DNA from: Oscillospiraceae bacterium
GTDB taxonomy: Bacteria; Bacillota; Clostridia; Oscillospirales; Oscillospiraceae
DNA length: 64,000 nt
NCBI GenBank assembly: GCA_902767915.1
Contig: CACXJE010000016.1
Coordinates: 1 to 64,000, forward strand
Direction: 5' to 3'
Shown piece after piece: positions 24,485 to 32,045 of this stretch. Position 1 is the first letter of the stretch. The number at the start of each line of letters is the position of its first letter. The notes under the pieces were generated by a model, which saw nothing but the letters and a program-made list of their open reading frames with translations, had not been told where the DNA came from and made no database searches. The position numbers were made by a program, and so were the translations under genes.

Positions 24485-25631
24485 CGTATCCCTGGACAAT
24501 CTGGCCCACAATTATTCCATGCTGCGCAGTCGGGTACCTGCCGACTGCAAATTCCTCGGTGTCGTGAAGGCGGACGCCTACGGCCACGGGGCCCTGCCGG
24601 TGAGCCGGCGGCTTTCGGAGCTGGGTGCGGATTATCTGGCGGTTTCCAACATCGAGGAAGCGGTGCAGCTTCGCCGGGGCGGGATCCGCCTGCCCATTCT
24701 GATCCTGGGCTATACCCCGCCCTTCTATGCGGAGGATCTGGTGGACATGGGGATCCGGCAGGAGATCCATTCCATGGAGTATGCCACCCAGCTCAATCAT
24801 GCCCTGGAGGGCTCGGGCAAGCGGCTGAAGGCCCACATCAAGCTAGACACCGGCATGTCCCGTCTGGGCTTTTTCGGCTACGAAAACCAGGAGACCCTGG
24901 AGCAGCTGAAGCTGATTTCCCGGCTGGATAACCTGCTGTTGGAGGGCATTTTCACCCATTTCCCCTCCGCTGACTCCTATGACCCCTCCGACGAGGCCTT
25001 CACCCGGCTGCAGTTTGAACGGTTCACCGGTATGGTGGAGGCCCTGACGGCCTGCGGGATCCATTTTAAGCTGCGGCACTGCTGCAATTCTGCGGCGACC
25101 CTGCTGCACCCGGAGTACGCCCTGGATATGATCCGTCCAGGCATTGCCACCTATGGCATCAGCCCCAGCGAGGAGATGGAGGGCCGCTTTGATCTGCGGC
25201 CGCTGATGAGTCTGAAAACCATGGTTTCCCAGATCCGGGATTTCAAGCCGGACGTGTCGGTGAGCTATGGCCGGACCTATACCACCCCGGGTCCCCGGAC
25301 CATCGCGGTGCTGACCATCGGCTACGCCGACGGCCTGTCCCGGAGCCTGTCCAACCGGATCTGCTTCCTGCTCCACGGCAAACGGGTGCCGGTGGTGGGC
25401 CGGATCTGTATGGATATGTGCATGGTGGACGTGACCGAGGTGCCGGAGGTCCGGGTAGGGGACGAGGTGACGGTCTTCGGCACCGACGAGGGCGCCAGCC
25501 TGCCCATCGACGATATGGCCCGGGCCATGGGCACCATTCCTTATGAGATCCTCTGCGACATCAACAAGCGGATCCCCCGCATTTATCTGGACGGCGAACA
25601 GCGGCTGGAAATTCTGCAGTACATTGTTTAG
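24456..25631 (+). CDS. alr: Alanine racemase
   Basis: PLP enzyme making D-alanine for peptidoglycan; 391 aa. The PLP lysine is Lys38 in VVKADAYGHG and the second catalytic base Tyr271 in VSYGRTYTTPG; the C-terminal GRICMDMCMVDVTEVPEV is typical. ATG 24456 with CGGAGGAG lies within the end of the upstream lipoprotein gene, suggesting coupled translation. The order nnrD-lipoprotein-alr-mazF mirrors the Bacillus ydcC-alrA-ndoA neighbourhood. Confidence 0.96.
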   Translation: MKLLKRTWADVSLDNLAHNYSMLRSRVPADCKFLGVVKADAYGHGALPVSRRLSELGADYLAVSNIEEAVQLRRGGIRLPILILGYTPPFYAEDLVDMGIRQEIHSMEYATQLNHALEGSGKRLKAHIKLDTGMSRLGFFGYENQETLEQLKLISRLDNLLLEGIFTHFPSADSYDPSDEAFTRLQFERFTGMVEALTACGIHFKLRHCCNSAATLLHPEYALDMIRPGIATYGISPSEEMEGRFDLRPLMSLKTMVSQIRDFKPDVSVSYGRTYTTPGPRTIAVLTIGYADGLSRSLSNRICFLLHGKRVPVVGRICMDMCMVDVTEVPEVRVGDEVTVFGTDEGASLPIDDMARAMGTIPYEILCDINKRIPRIYLDGEQRLEILQYIV

Positions 25632-25778
25632 GCAACAGGCACCAGGCAACAGGCCCGCTCGGTAGCGGCGATCATTGATCGCCACGGCACCCCGCCTGTA
25701 GCGCGGGCAATCTGCCCGCTGCTTCTGGGAACAGTACAGAATGTCATTGCGAGGCCGCTTGCGGCCGTGGCAATCTCC
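25632..25778. repeat. Composite of three different palindromic repeat families
   Basis: From left to right: GGCAACA-type heptamers and the GGCGATCATTGATCGCC element, broken off after CACGGCACCCCG; then TGTAGCGCGGGCAATCTGCC-CGC (GTAG family); then GTCATTGCGAGGCCGCTTGC followed by GGCCGTGGCAATC (GTCATTGCGAG family). They lie head to tail between alr and mazF. Confidence 0.85.
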
Positions 25779-25898
25779 GCCGCCGGGATCGCTTCTTCCT
25801 GACATATTTCGACCAATCCGCATAGACTGACATGAACGTATAATTCCCCGGCTTTGGTGGAAGAATAAGGGCATGAAAGCAGCGGAGTGTGAAAGCAA

Positions 25899-26249
25899 AT
25901 GGATACCAGTGTCAGACGGGGCGATATCTTTTACGCGGACCTGAGTCCGGTGGTGGGCAGCGAGCAGGGGGGCACCCGGCCGGTGCTGATCGTGCAGAAC
26001 GATACCGGCAACCGGCATTCTCCCACGGTGATCGCGGCAGCCATCACCAGCCAGGTGGGCAAGGCCCGGCTGCCGACCCATATCACGGTAACGGGGTCGG
26101 AAACCGGCCTGACCAAGGATTCCGTGATTCTGCTGGAGCAGGTACGTACTTTGGATAAACGCCGCCTGCGGGAGCACATGGGGCGCCTGAGCGACGAGCA
26201 GATGAGCCGCGTCGACCAGGCCCTGGAAGTCAGCTTCGGCCTTCGTTGA
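25899..26249 (+). CDS. mazF: MazF/EndoA-type mRNA interferase toxin
   Basis: 116-aa type II toxin of the PemK/MazF fold, predicted to cut mRNA at a short specific site. The family start [31 protein letters not shown] is intact, with Arg25-region and Thr of the active site in place, and [16 protein letters not shown] matches NdoA. It follows alr as in Bacillus. The usual antitoxin gene (ndoAI/mazE) is missing from the 267-bp gap, which holds only repeats. The ribosome site GGAGTG is weak. Confidence 0.92.
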   Translation: MDTSVRRGDIFYADLSPVVGSEQGGTRPVLIVQNDTGNRHSPTVIAAAITSQVGKARLPTHITVTGSETGLTKDSVILLEQVRTLDKRRLREHMGRLSDEQMSRVDQALEVSFGLR

Positions 26250-26264
26250 ACCATCCGAAATACA

Positions 26265-26312
26265 GGGCGTGCCGTGAAATGCGTCGACAGCGCATTCCGC
26301 GGCACGCCCTAT
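26265..26312 (+). terminator. Terminator-like hairpin after mazF
   Basis: AGGGCGTGCCG and CGGCACGCCCT enclose a second stem AATGCG/CGCATT. The following T-run is short. Confidence 0.6.
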
Positions 26313-26371
26313 TGATATGCAAAATCAGTCAAAAAGTCCGCATTTTTTCCGGCACAAAGACAAATCCCCCC

Positions 26372-26400
26372 TTGTAATTACAATACAAATGTAGTACAAT
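26372..26400 (+). promoter_or_regulatory. Promoter and possible operator of the RHH-TIR/RCC1 operon
   Basis: TTGTAA, 17 bp, TACAAT. The -35 is half of the perfect palindrome TTGTAATTACAA (26372-26383), and TACAA recurs twice further on, so the region could bind the RHH protein encoded directly downstream. Confidence 0.6.
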
Positions 26401-26435
26401 ATCATCCAGAATAAAAACAGGAAGCGAGGTGCGCT

Positions 26436-26666
26436 ATGGACAAGCCGATCTTTCATATCCCACAAAAGCAGTACGTTGGCGAATCCGCCGTGATTTCCAT
26501 GCGGCTGCCAAAGGATATGCTGACTGACATTGACGAAGCGGCGCGGATCAGCGGCCGCACCCGGAACGAGGTACTGACCATGGGCTTGGAATTTGCCCTT
26601 CAGCATATGGTGATCACATCCATCTCCAAACCGGAGGAAGCGGGAACTTTGCGAAAAGGAGGCTGA
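26436..26666 (+). CDS. Ribbon-helix-helix (CopG/Arc-type) regulator
   Basis: 76 aa. The RHH fold is visible: beta strand AVISMRLPKDM, helix 1 LTDIDEAARISG, then RTRNEVLTMGLEFAL for helix 2. It has GAGGTG before ATG 26436 and ends four bases before the TIR-RCC1 gene, whose ribosome site GGAGG overlaps its end. Likely an autoregulator of this two-gene operon. RHH proteins also act as antitoxins, so that role is possible. Confidence 0.8.
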   Translation: MDKPIFHIPQKQYVGESAVISMRLPKDMLTDIDEAARISGRTRNEVLTMGLEFALQHMVITSISKPEEAGTLRKGG

Positions 26667-26670
26667 GGAA

Positions 26671-28206
26671 ATGGCTATGAACAACATGGAGAAGAATGCC
26701 CGCGGGGACAAAGCAGCCCGCGATGAGGAAAAGACTGTTGACGTCTTTCTCTGTTATAAAGAGACCGACAAGGAAACCGAGGCAGGCGCTGCGGAGGGCA
26801 TTGACGTCCTGGCGCTGAACGAACAGCTGGCCGGGGCGGGCTATCGGGTCCTCTTTTCCCGGATCACCCTGGCGGACAAGTCCGAGGCCGGACAGGAGCC
26901 CGTCTGCGGAGTCCTGGATAAGGAAGGCTGGGACCGGCTCCTTCGGCTGATGGACGGGGGAGAGGGAAAAACGCTTGCCGCCTGTGAGATGCGTCGGGAG
27001 TCCGAGGCAGTTTTCGTTGAGCCTGCCGACGTCCAAGCCCAGGCGCTTCTGTCCGTCGGCTCCACCCATACCGTTGGCCTGAAAGCGGACGGAACCGTTC
27101 TGGCGGTGGGCAATCACGCCTCCGGCCAGTGCGACGTATCCGGCTGGGAAAAGATCGTGGCGGTTTCTGCCGGCAAGAATCATACCGTTGGTCTGCGAGC
27201 AGACGGCAAGGTTTTGGCAACGGGGTATACCGGAAATCAGGAAGCCTACCGCGGTCAGTGCGAGGTCTCCGGATGGACGGACGTTGCTGCCGTCTCCGCA
27301 GGTCTGCAGCACACCGTGGGCCTGAAGACGGACGGAACCGTCGAGGCTGCCGGCGCAAACGCTTTCGGAGAATGCGCGGTATCGGGCTGGACGGAGATCG
27401 CGGCGATCTCCGCCGGCGCCTGGCACACCGTGGGCCTGAAAACCGACGGCACGGTCATATCCACGCAGCTTCCCGCGGAGCAGAAGCTCAACAGCGGCCA
27501 ATGCGCGGTGTCGGAGTGGAAGGAAATCACAGCGATCTCCGCCGGCACCGGCCACACCGTTGGCCTGCGGGCAGACGGCACCGTGGCGGCCACGGTGTTT
27601 ACCGGGGATCAAAAGCACAATTTCGGCCAATGCCAGGTTTCCGGCTGGAAAGGGATCATAGCGGTCTCGGCCGGCGCCTATCACACCGTTGGCTTGAAGG
27701 CGGACGGCACCGTAGTGGCCGTGGGACGGAACATCAACGGCCAGTGCGAGGTCTCGGACTGGTCGGATATCGTGGCCGTTTCGGCCGGCGAATATCACAC
27801 TGTGGGCCTGAAAGCGGACGGCACCCTGGTGACCGCGGGCTCCATGGCCTATGGCTGCGGCAACGTGACCGGCTGGCGGCTCTTCCGGAGTTTTGAGACT
27901 GTGAATCAGGAGCGAAAGGAAGCCTTCGCGCGGCAGGACCGGGAACGCCTGGAAGCGGAAGAGGCGGAGCGGGAGCGTTTGGTCATCGAGCAGCGCAGAA
28001 GGGAAGCGATCGAGCTGCGGCGGCAGGAGCTGCCTCAGCGGATCAACGCCCTGCGGCAGAAGCTGCAGGCCGACCAGGAGGAGCTGGCCAATCTCAAGGG
28101 ACTGCTCTCCGGCATTCGCCGAGAGGAGCTGGCCTCGGAGATCTCCAAGGTGACCGTCTACATCAAAAACCTGCAAAAGCGCCTGGCCGAGCTGGAACGG
28201 AATTAG
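26671..28206 (+). CDS. Degenerate TIR - RCC1-repeat - coiled-coil protein
   Basis: 511 aa. Residues 22-95 resemble the Firmicute TIR family (VDVFLCYKETD, then GYRVLFSRITLADK and EP at 76-77). The stretch of about 25 residues that normally follows (YIFAALNSAKVMLV... to the conserved NEW) is missing, and the sequence resumes with KEGWDRLLRLM. Residues 126-395 form seven RCC1-like repeats, each with SAGxxHTVGLKADGT and GQCxVSGW. Residues 400-511 are a charged coiled coil. No signal peptide, so presumably cytosolic. The catalytic Glu expected next to Trp87 is Gly86, with Glu at 85, so NADase activity is doubtful. Confidence 0.7.
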   Translation: MAMNNMEKNARGDKAARDEEKTVDVFLCYKETDKETEAGAAEGIDVLALNEQLAGAGYRVLFSRITLADKSEAGQEPVCGVLDKEGWDRLLRLMDGGEGKTLAACEMRRESEAVFVEPADVQAQALLSVGSTHTVGLKADGTVLAVGNHASGQCDVSGWEKIVAVSAGKNHTVGLRADGKVLATGYTGNQEAYRGQCEVSGWTDVAAVSAGLQHTVGLKTDGTVEAAGANAFGECAVSGWTEIAAISAGAWHTVGLKTDGTVISTQLPAEQKLNSGQCAVSEWKEITAISAGTGHTVGLRADGTVAATVFTGDQKHNFGQCQVSGWKGIIAVSAGAYHTVGLKADGTVVAVGRNINGQCEVSDWSDIVAVSAGEYHTVGLKADGTLVTAGSMAYGCGNVTGWRLFRSFETVNQERKEAFARQDRERLEAEEAERERLVIEQRRREAIELRRQELPQRINALRQKLQADQEELANLKGLLSGIRREELASEISKVTVYIKNLQKRLAELERN

Positions 28207-28234
28207 CCGGGCTGGGATCTGCCGGACATAAACG

Positions 28235-28269
28235 CACTCCCTTCCGCATAGACTGTGCGGAAGGGAGTG
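28235..28269 (+). promoter_or_regulatory. Hairpin that encloses the next gene's Shine-Dalgarno
   Basis: CACTCCCTTCCGCA, 7-nt loop, TGCGGAAGGGAGTG: a perfect 14-bp stem. AAGGGAG (28261-28267) in the right arm is the only ribosome site of the gene at 28278. It may also act as a weak terminator for the upstream gene. Confidence 0.6.
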
Positions 28270-28277
28270 TGTTATTT

Positions 28278-28763
28278 ATGGAATATCCCATTCAGTATCA
28301 AGGAAAAGAGATCGGCACCCTGACTGCCGCGGAGGACGGCCTCTATTGGCAGCTGACGGCCTGGTGCCGGCGGGAAGCTCCCGGGGTACAGCGGCTTTAC
28401 GGGGTCTCCGGTCTGCGTTCGGAGGCCTTCGGCGTGCTGGGCCCGGCGGGAGATAACCTGCACCTGCACCGGCGCCTGTCCAGACACAGCTGTCCGAAGC
28501 TGCCGGAGCGCTGGATCATGGGCCGGGAACAGGAGGGCTTTCTGCCCTGGGTCGGAACCCTGGAGGATCAGCCGATCCCGGATGCCCTGCTGCGCACCGA
28601 TCCCGAGGGGCAGACCCTGGCCCTTCCGGCGGACCTGGACCCCATGCCCCTGGCGGAATATGCCGCTCAAATGCAGCCCATGACCATCGCAGGCCGGGAG
28701 TACCTGACCCTGCGCCTCCGAAACGGCGTCCCGGAGGTGGAAGTATTGATGAGCAGGGAATAA
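28278..28763 (+). CDS. Hypothetical protein, 161 aa
   Basis: Not recognised. Starts MEYPIQYQGKEIGTLTAAED, a beta-rich beginning, followed by LYWQLTAWCRREAPGVQRLYG and ending with a segment of charged strands. No membrane segment, signal or metal motif. ATG 28278 is ten bases after AAGGGAG, which lies inside a strong hairpin. It is followed closely by convergent xth. Possibly a small cytosolic protein of a Clostridia-specific family. Confidence 0.6.
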   Translation: MEYPIQYQGKEIGTLTAAEDGLYWQLTAWCRREAPGVQRLYGVSGLRSEAFGVLGPAGDNLHLHRRLSRHSCPKLPERWIMGREQEGFLPWVGTLEDQPIPDALLRTDPEGQTLALPADLDPMPLAEYAAQMQPMTIAGREYLTLRLRNGVPEVEVLMSRE

Positions 28764-28766
28764 TTC

Positions 28767-29528
28767 TCAATTCTCAATTCTCAATTGCAGCTCCACCGGG
28801 CAGTGGTCTGAGCCGAAGATTTCCTGGTGAATATCCGTGGACAGGATCCTTTCCCGCAGCCGGTCCGAGACCACGAAATAGTCGATGCGCCAGCCCACGT
28901 TCTTCTCCCGGGCGGAGAACCGGTAGCTCCACCAGGAATACTGATCCGTGACGCCGGGGTGCTGCCAGCGCCAGGAGTCGGTGAAGCCGGCTTCCAGCAG
29001 CTCGCTGAACTTCCCCCGTTCCTCGTCGGAGAAGCCGGCGTTGCCCCGGTTGGTTTTGGGATTCTTGAGGTCGATCTCCTCATGGGCCACGTTCAGATCC
29101 CCGCAGTAGATCACGGGCTTCTCCGCGTCCAGCTTTTTCATGTATTCCCGCAGGGCGTCCTCCCACTGCATCCGGAAGTCGATGCGCTTGAGCCCGTCCT
29201 GGGCGTTGGGGGTGTAGCAGGTCACCAGGAAGAATTGCGGATACTCCAGAGTGATGAGGCGCCCCTCGTGGTCCAGCGCCTCCACTCCAACTCCATAGCG
29301 GACGGAGAGAGGTTTGTGCTTTGTAAAGACGGCGGTGCCGGAATAGCCCTTCTTTTCGGCGGAATACCAGAACTGCGCATAGCCCGGCAGCTCCAGCTCC
29401 AGCTGTCCGGGCTGCATTTTGGTCTCCTGCAGGCTGAAAAAGTCCGCGTCGAGACCCAAAAAGGCCTCCATGAAGCCCTTGCCCATACAGGCCCGCAGCC
29501 CGTTTACGTTCCAAGATATAAATTTCAT
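28767..29528 (-). CDS. xth: Exodeoxyribonuclease III (AP endonuclease)
   Basis: Mg2+-dependent AP endonuclease and 3'-5' exonuclease of base-excision repair, 253 aa. Conserved motifs: ISWNVNGLRAC, the metal Glu in LQETKMQ, TCYTPNAQDGLKRIDFR, CGDLNVAHEEIDLKNP, GWRIDYFVVSDRL and the catalytic His in FGSDHCPVELQL. ATG 29528 has AGAGGAG upstream. Upstream lies the repeat pair at 29545-29716, so its promoter must be inside or beyond repeats. Confidence 0.96.
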   Translation of the reverse strand: MKFISWNVNGLRACMGKGFMEAFLGLDADFFSLQETKMQPGQLELELPGYAQFWYSAEKKGYSGTAVFTKHKPLSVRYGVGVEALDHEGRLITLEYPQFFLVTCYTPNAQDGLKRIDFRMQWEDALREYMKKLDAEKPVIYCGDLNVAHEEIDLKNPKTNRGNAGFSDEERGKFSELLEAGFTDSWRWQHPGVTDQYSWWSYRFSAREKNVGWRIDYFVVSDRLRERILSTDIHQEIFGSDHCPVELQLRIEN

Positions 29529-29544
29529 ATTCGTTCTCCTCTTG

Positions 29545-29716
29545 CCTGTTGCCTGTTGCCTCGTCGGAGCGGGGTACCGTGGCGATCAATGATCGCCGCT
29601 ACCGGGCGGGCCTGATGCCTGATGCCTGTTGCCTGTTGCCTGTTGCCTCGTCGGAGCGGGGTACCGTGGCGATCAATGATCGCCGCTACCGGGCGGGCCT
29701 GATGCCTGATGCCTAT
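29545..29716. repeat. Two GGCGATCA-palindrome repeats flanked by heptamers
   Basis: Two near-identical units with palindromes starting at 29581 and 29668 (period 87 bp). Each is GTCGGAGCGGGGTACCGT, GGCGATCAATGATCGCC, GCTACCGGGCGGGCC. Between them run five or more GCCTGNT units. Same family as 1829-2064, same orientation. Confidence 0.9.
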
Positions 29717-29775
29717 TGCCTATTCCCTTTTCCCTGTATTATACCAAGAAACCCGGAAATTCGCAATACTCGTTA

Positions 29776-29804
29776 TTGTAAAACAGCCCGGATTGTGATA
29801 TAAT
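29776..29804 (+). promoter_or_regulatory. Promoter of murT-gatD, giving a (nearly) leaderless mRNA
   Basis: TTGTAA, 17 bp, TATAAT ending at 29804. The ATG of murT is at 29813, so transcription should begin within a base or two of the start codon. Confidence 0.75.
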
Positions 29805-29812
29805 AGTTCGGT

Positions 29813-31186
29813 ATGAAAAAGATTAGAGTATTTTTCGCCGTGCTGGCCTGCAAGCTGGCCCGTGCGGCAATCCGGCTTCTGGGCCGGGGCGGCACCGACT
29901 TTCCCGGCCGGGTCGCTCTGAAAATCTGCCCTGATCTGCTCGGCCAGCTGGCAAAAACCGTCACGACGGTGATCGTGACCGGTACCAACGGTAAGACGAC
30001 GACCTCCCGCATGATCGAACAGGCCTTCATCGACTCCGGAATCTCCTATTTTGCCAACAAAACCGGCGCAAATCTGATCAGCGGCATCACAGCGGAATTC
30101 GCGGTGCATTCCAAGCTCTCCGGCAAGTGCAAGTACCCCTGGGCGGTCATTGAATCCGACGAGGCGGCCTTCAAGCAGGTGGGCAAGCAGGTCAACCCCA
30201 AGGCGGTGGTGGTCACCAACGTCTTCCGGGACCAGCTGGACCGCTACGGCGAGGTCACCCATACCCTGAACAACATCCGCATCGGCCTGCAGGGCTGCAA
30301 GAACGCGGTGGTCTGTCTGAACGCCGACGATTCTCTGTCCGCCTCTCTGGCGGAGGAGCTCCCCAACGAGATCCTGTTCTACGGGGTCAACACCCCCATT
30401 TACAAGACCCGGGTGGAGGAGGTCTCCGACGCACCCTACTGCATCAAGTGCAAGAGCGAGTACGTCTACGACTACGTGACCTACGGCCATCTGGGGGGCT
30501 ATCGCTGCCCCAAGTGCGGCTATGCCCGGCCCATGCCCCAGGTGGCGGTGGAGGAGGTTCTGGCCTCCGATACCGAGCACTCCGAGGTGGTTATCTCTCT
30601 GGACGGCAAGCGCTATGACGCCAACGTGAACCTCCCCGGCGGCTACAACATCTACAACGCCGTCTCCGCCATGGCGGCGGGGAAGGCCCTGGGGCTGGAT
30701 CCCGCGGTGGTCAGCAAATCCCTGTCCCAGTTTGCCTGCGGCTTCGGCCGGATGGAGAAGTTCGACATCGACGGCCACAGCCTGCGTATGATCCTGATCA
30801 AGAATCCCGCGGGCTGCAACCAGGTTCTGAACTTCCTGACGGATGCCACCGAGCCCTTCCTGTTCGTGGCCTGTCTGAATGACCGGTCCTTCGACGGCAA
30901 GGACGTCAGCTGGATCTGGGACGTGGACTTTGAGCGGCTCACCGAGATGGGCGATCTGCTCACCGGTGTGTACGTCTCCGGCGTCCGGGCCGACGATATG
31001 GCTGCCCGCTTCAAGTACGCGGGGGTGCCCACGGAGAAGCTGCGGGTCATCAAGGACTATTCCGAGCTGCTGAAGGCCTGTCTGGCCCAGGATCGGCCCG
31101 TGTTCATCATGCCCACCTATACGGCCATGCTGGACCTGCGGGCCACGGTCAGCAAAAATTACGGCTTTAAGAATTTCTGGGAGTAA
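29813..31186 (+). CDS. murT: Lipid II isoglutaminyl synthase, MurT subunit
   Basis: Mur-ligase-like subunit that, with GatD, amidates the D-Glu of lipid II to D-isoglutamine. 457 aa: an N-terminal amphipathic part, ATP loop VIVTGTNGKTTTSRM, central Mur ligase domain with an inserted zinc ribbon (CIKC ... CPKC, about residues 205-240), and the C-terminal DUF1727 domain (NPAGCNQVLNFL, IMPTYTAMLDLR). No Shine-Dalgarno precedes ATG 29813 and the -10 box ends eight bases before it, so translation is probably leaderless. Confidence 0.95.
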   Translation: MKKIRVFFAVLACKLARAAIRLLGRGGTDFPGRVALKICPDLLGQLAKTVTTVIVTGTNGKTTTSRMIEQAFIDSGISYFANKTGANLISGITAEFAVHSKLSGKCKYPWAVIESDEAAFKQVGKQVNPKAVVVTNVFRDQLDRYGEVTHTLNNIRIGLQGCKNAVVCLNADDSLSASLAEELPNEILFYGVNTPIYKTRVEEVSDAPYCIKCKSEYVYDYVTYGHLGGYRCPKCGYARPMPQVAVEEVLASDTEHSEVVISLDGKRYDANVNLPGGYNIYNAVSAMAAGKALGLDPAVVSKSLSQFACGFGRMEKFDIDGHSLRMILIKNPAGCNQVLNFLTDATEPFLFVACLNDRSFDGKDVSWIWDVDFERLTEMGDLLTGVYVSGVRADDMAARFKYAGVPTEKLRVIKDYSELLKACLAQDRPVFIMPTYTAMLDLRATVSKNYGFKNFWE

Positions 31187-31198
31187 GGAGGACATATC

Positions 31199-31933
31199 AT
31201 GGAATTGAAGATCTGTCACCTGTTCCCCGACGTTTTGAATCTATACGGCGACAGGGGCAACGTCACCTGTATGCAAAAGCGTCTGAACTGGCGGGGCATC
31301 GACGTGTCCGTGGAGGGAATCTCCATCGGCCGGAAGCTTCGGGCGTCTGATTATGATCTCTTCTTCATCGGCGGCGGTCAGGACTTCGAGCAGGAGGTGC
31401 TGCTGGCGGACCTGAAGGGGGAGAAGACCGCGGAGATCAAGGCTGCCATCGAGGACGGCAAGACCTTCCTCTGCATCTGCGGCGGCTACCAGATGTTAGG
31501 CCACTACTACAAGACCTGGGACGGCCAGCAGTGCGACTTCACCGGGGCCCTGGACCTCTACACCGTGGGCCACAAGGACCGGATGATCGGCAACTATATG
31601 TTCACCTGCGAGGAGCTGGGGGGCGTTACCGTGGTGGGCTTTGAGAACCACTCCGGCAAGACCTATCTGGGCGCCGGGCTGAAGCCCATCGGCAAGGTGC
31701 TCTCCGGCTATGGCAACAACGGGGAGGACGGCATGGAGGGCGCCCGGTACAAGAACGTCTTCTGCACCTATTCCCACGGCTGCCTGCTGCCCAAGAACCC
31801 GGTGCTGGCGGACCACATCCTCAAAACCGCTCTGGAGCGGAAATACGGCAAGGCGGAGCTGGCCCCTCTGGACGACGCCATCGAGCTGGCCGCCCACGCC
31901 TACATGGAAAAACGACTCTCGTCGCAGAAATAA
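31199..31933 (+). CDS. gatD: Lipid II isoglutaminyl synthase, glutaminase subunit GatD
   Basis: Class I glutamine amidotransferase (CobB/CobQ-like) delivering ammonia to MurT; 244 aa. The nucleophile Cys is in FLCICGGYQMLG and the catalytic His in TYSHGCLLPKNP; CHLFPDVLNLYGDRGN is the family N-terminus. It follows murT by 12 bp with AAGGAGG before ATG 31199. The MurT/GatD pair fits the meso-DAP wall inferred from the dap genes. Confidence 0.95.
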   Translation: MELKICHLFPDVLNLYGDRGNVTCMQKRLNWRGIDVSVEGISIGRKLRASDYDLFFIGGGQDFEQEVLLADLKGEKTAEIKAAIEDGKTFLCICGGYQMLGHYYKTWDGQQCDFTGALDLYTVGHKDRMIGNYMFTCEELGGVTVVGFENHSGKTYLGAGLKPIGKVLSGYGNNGEDGMEGARYKNVFCTYSHGCLLPKNPVLADHILKTALERKYGKAELAPLDDAIELAAHAYMEKRLSSQK

Positions 31934-31936
31934 CGG

Positions 31937-32034
31937 AACGTAGGGGCCGATGCCCACATCGGCCCGGCAGAAACCCCATCGAAAGAACGTAGGGGCCGAT
32001 GCCCACATCGGCCCGGCAGAAACCCCATCGAAAG
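31937..32034. repeat. Two 49-bp direct copies of a GTAGGG hairpin element
   Basis: Units 31937-31985 and 31986-32034 are identical over nearly their full length: AACGTAGG, stem GGCCGATG-CCCA-CATCGGCC, then CGGCAGAAACCCCATCGAAA. The end of the second copy (GAAAGGAAG) provides the ribosome site of uppP. Confidence 0.9.
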
Positions 32035-32045
32035 GAAGCACCGCA

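Noticed and set aside
25628..25816. A 62-codon minus-strand frame as a possible mazF antitoxin
   Set aside because: It is wholly repeat sequence on the opposite strand, with no antitoxin fold and no ribosome site.
26671..28206. The TIR-RCC1 gene as an eukaryotic-type RCC1 exchange factor
   Set aside because: The repeats are the bacterial HTVGLKADGT type and no Ran-like partner exists. Only a propeller-like structural role is supportable.
31950..32045. An N-terminal extension of UppP from ATG 31950
   Set aside because: It would translate the two 49-bp repeats. UppP family N-termini begin at MIEFLKVLILGIVEGITEW, with AAGGAAG before TTG 32046.
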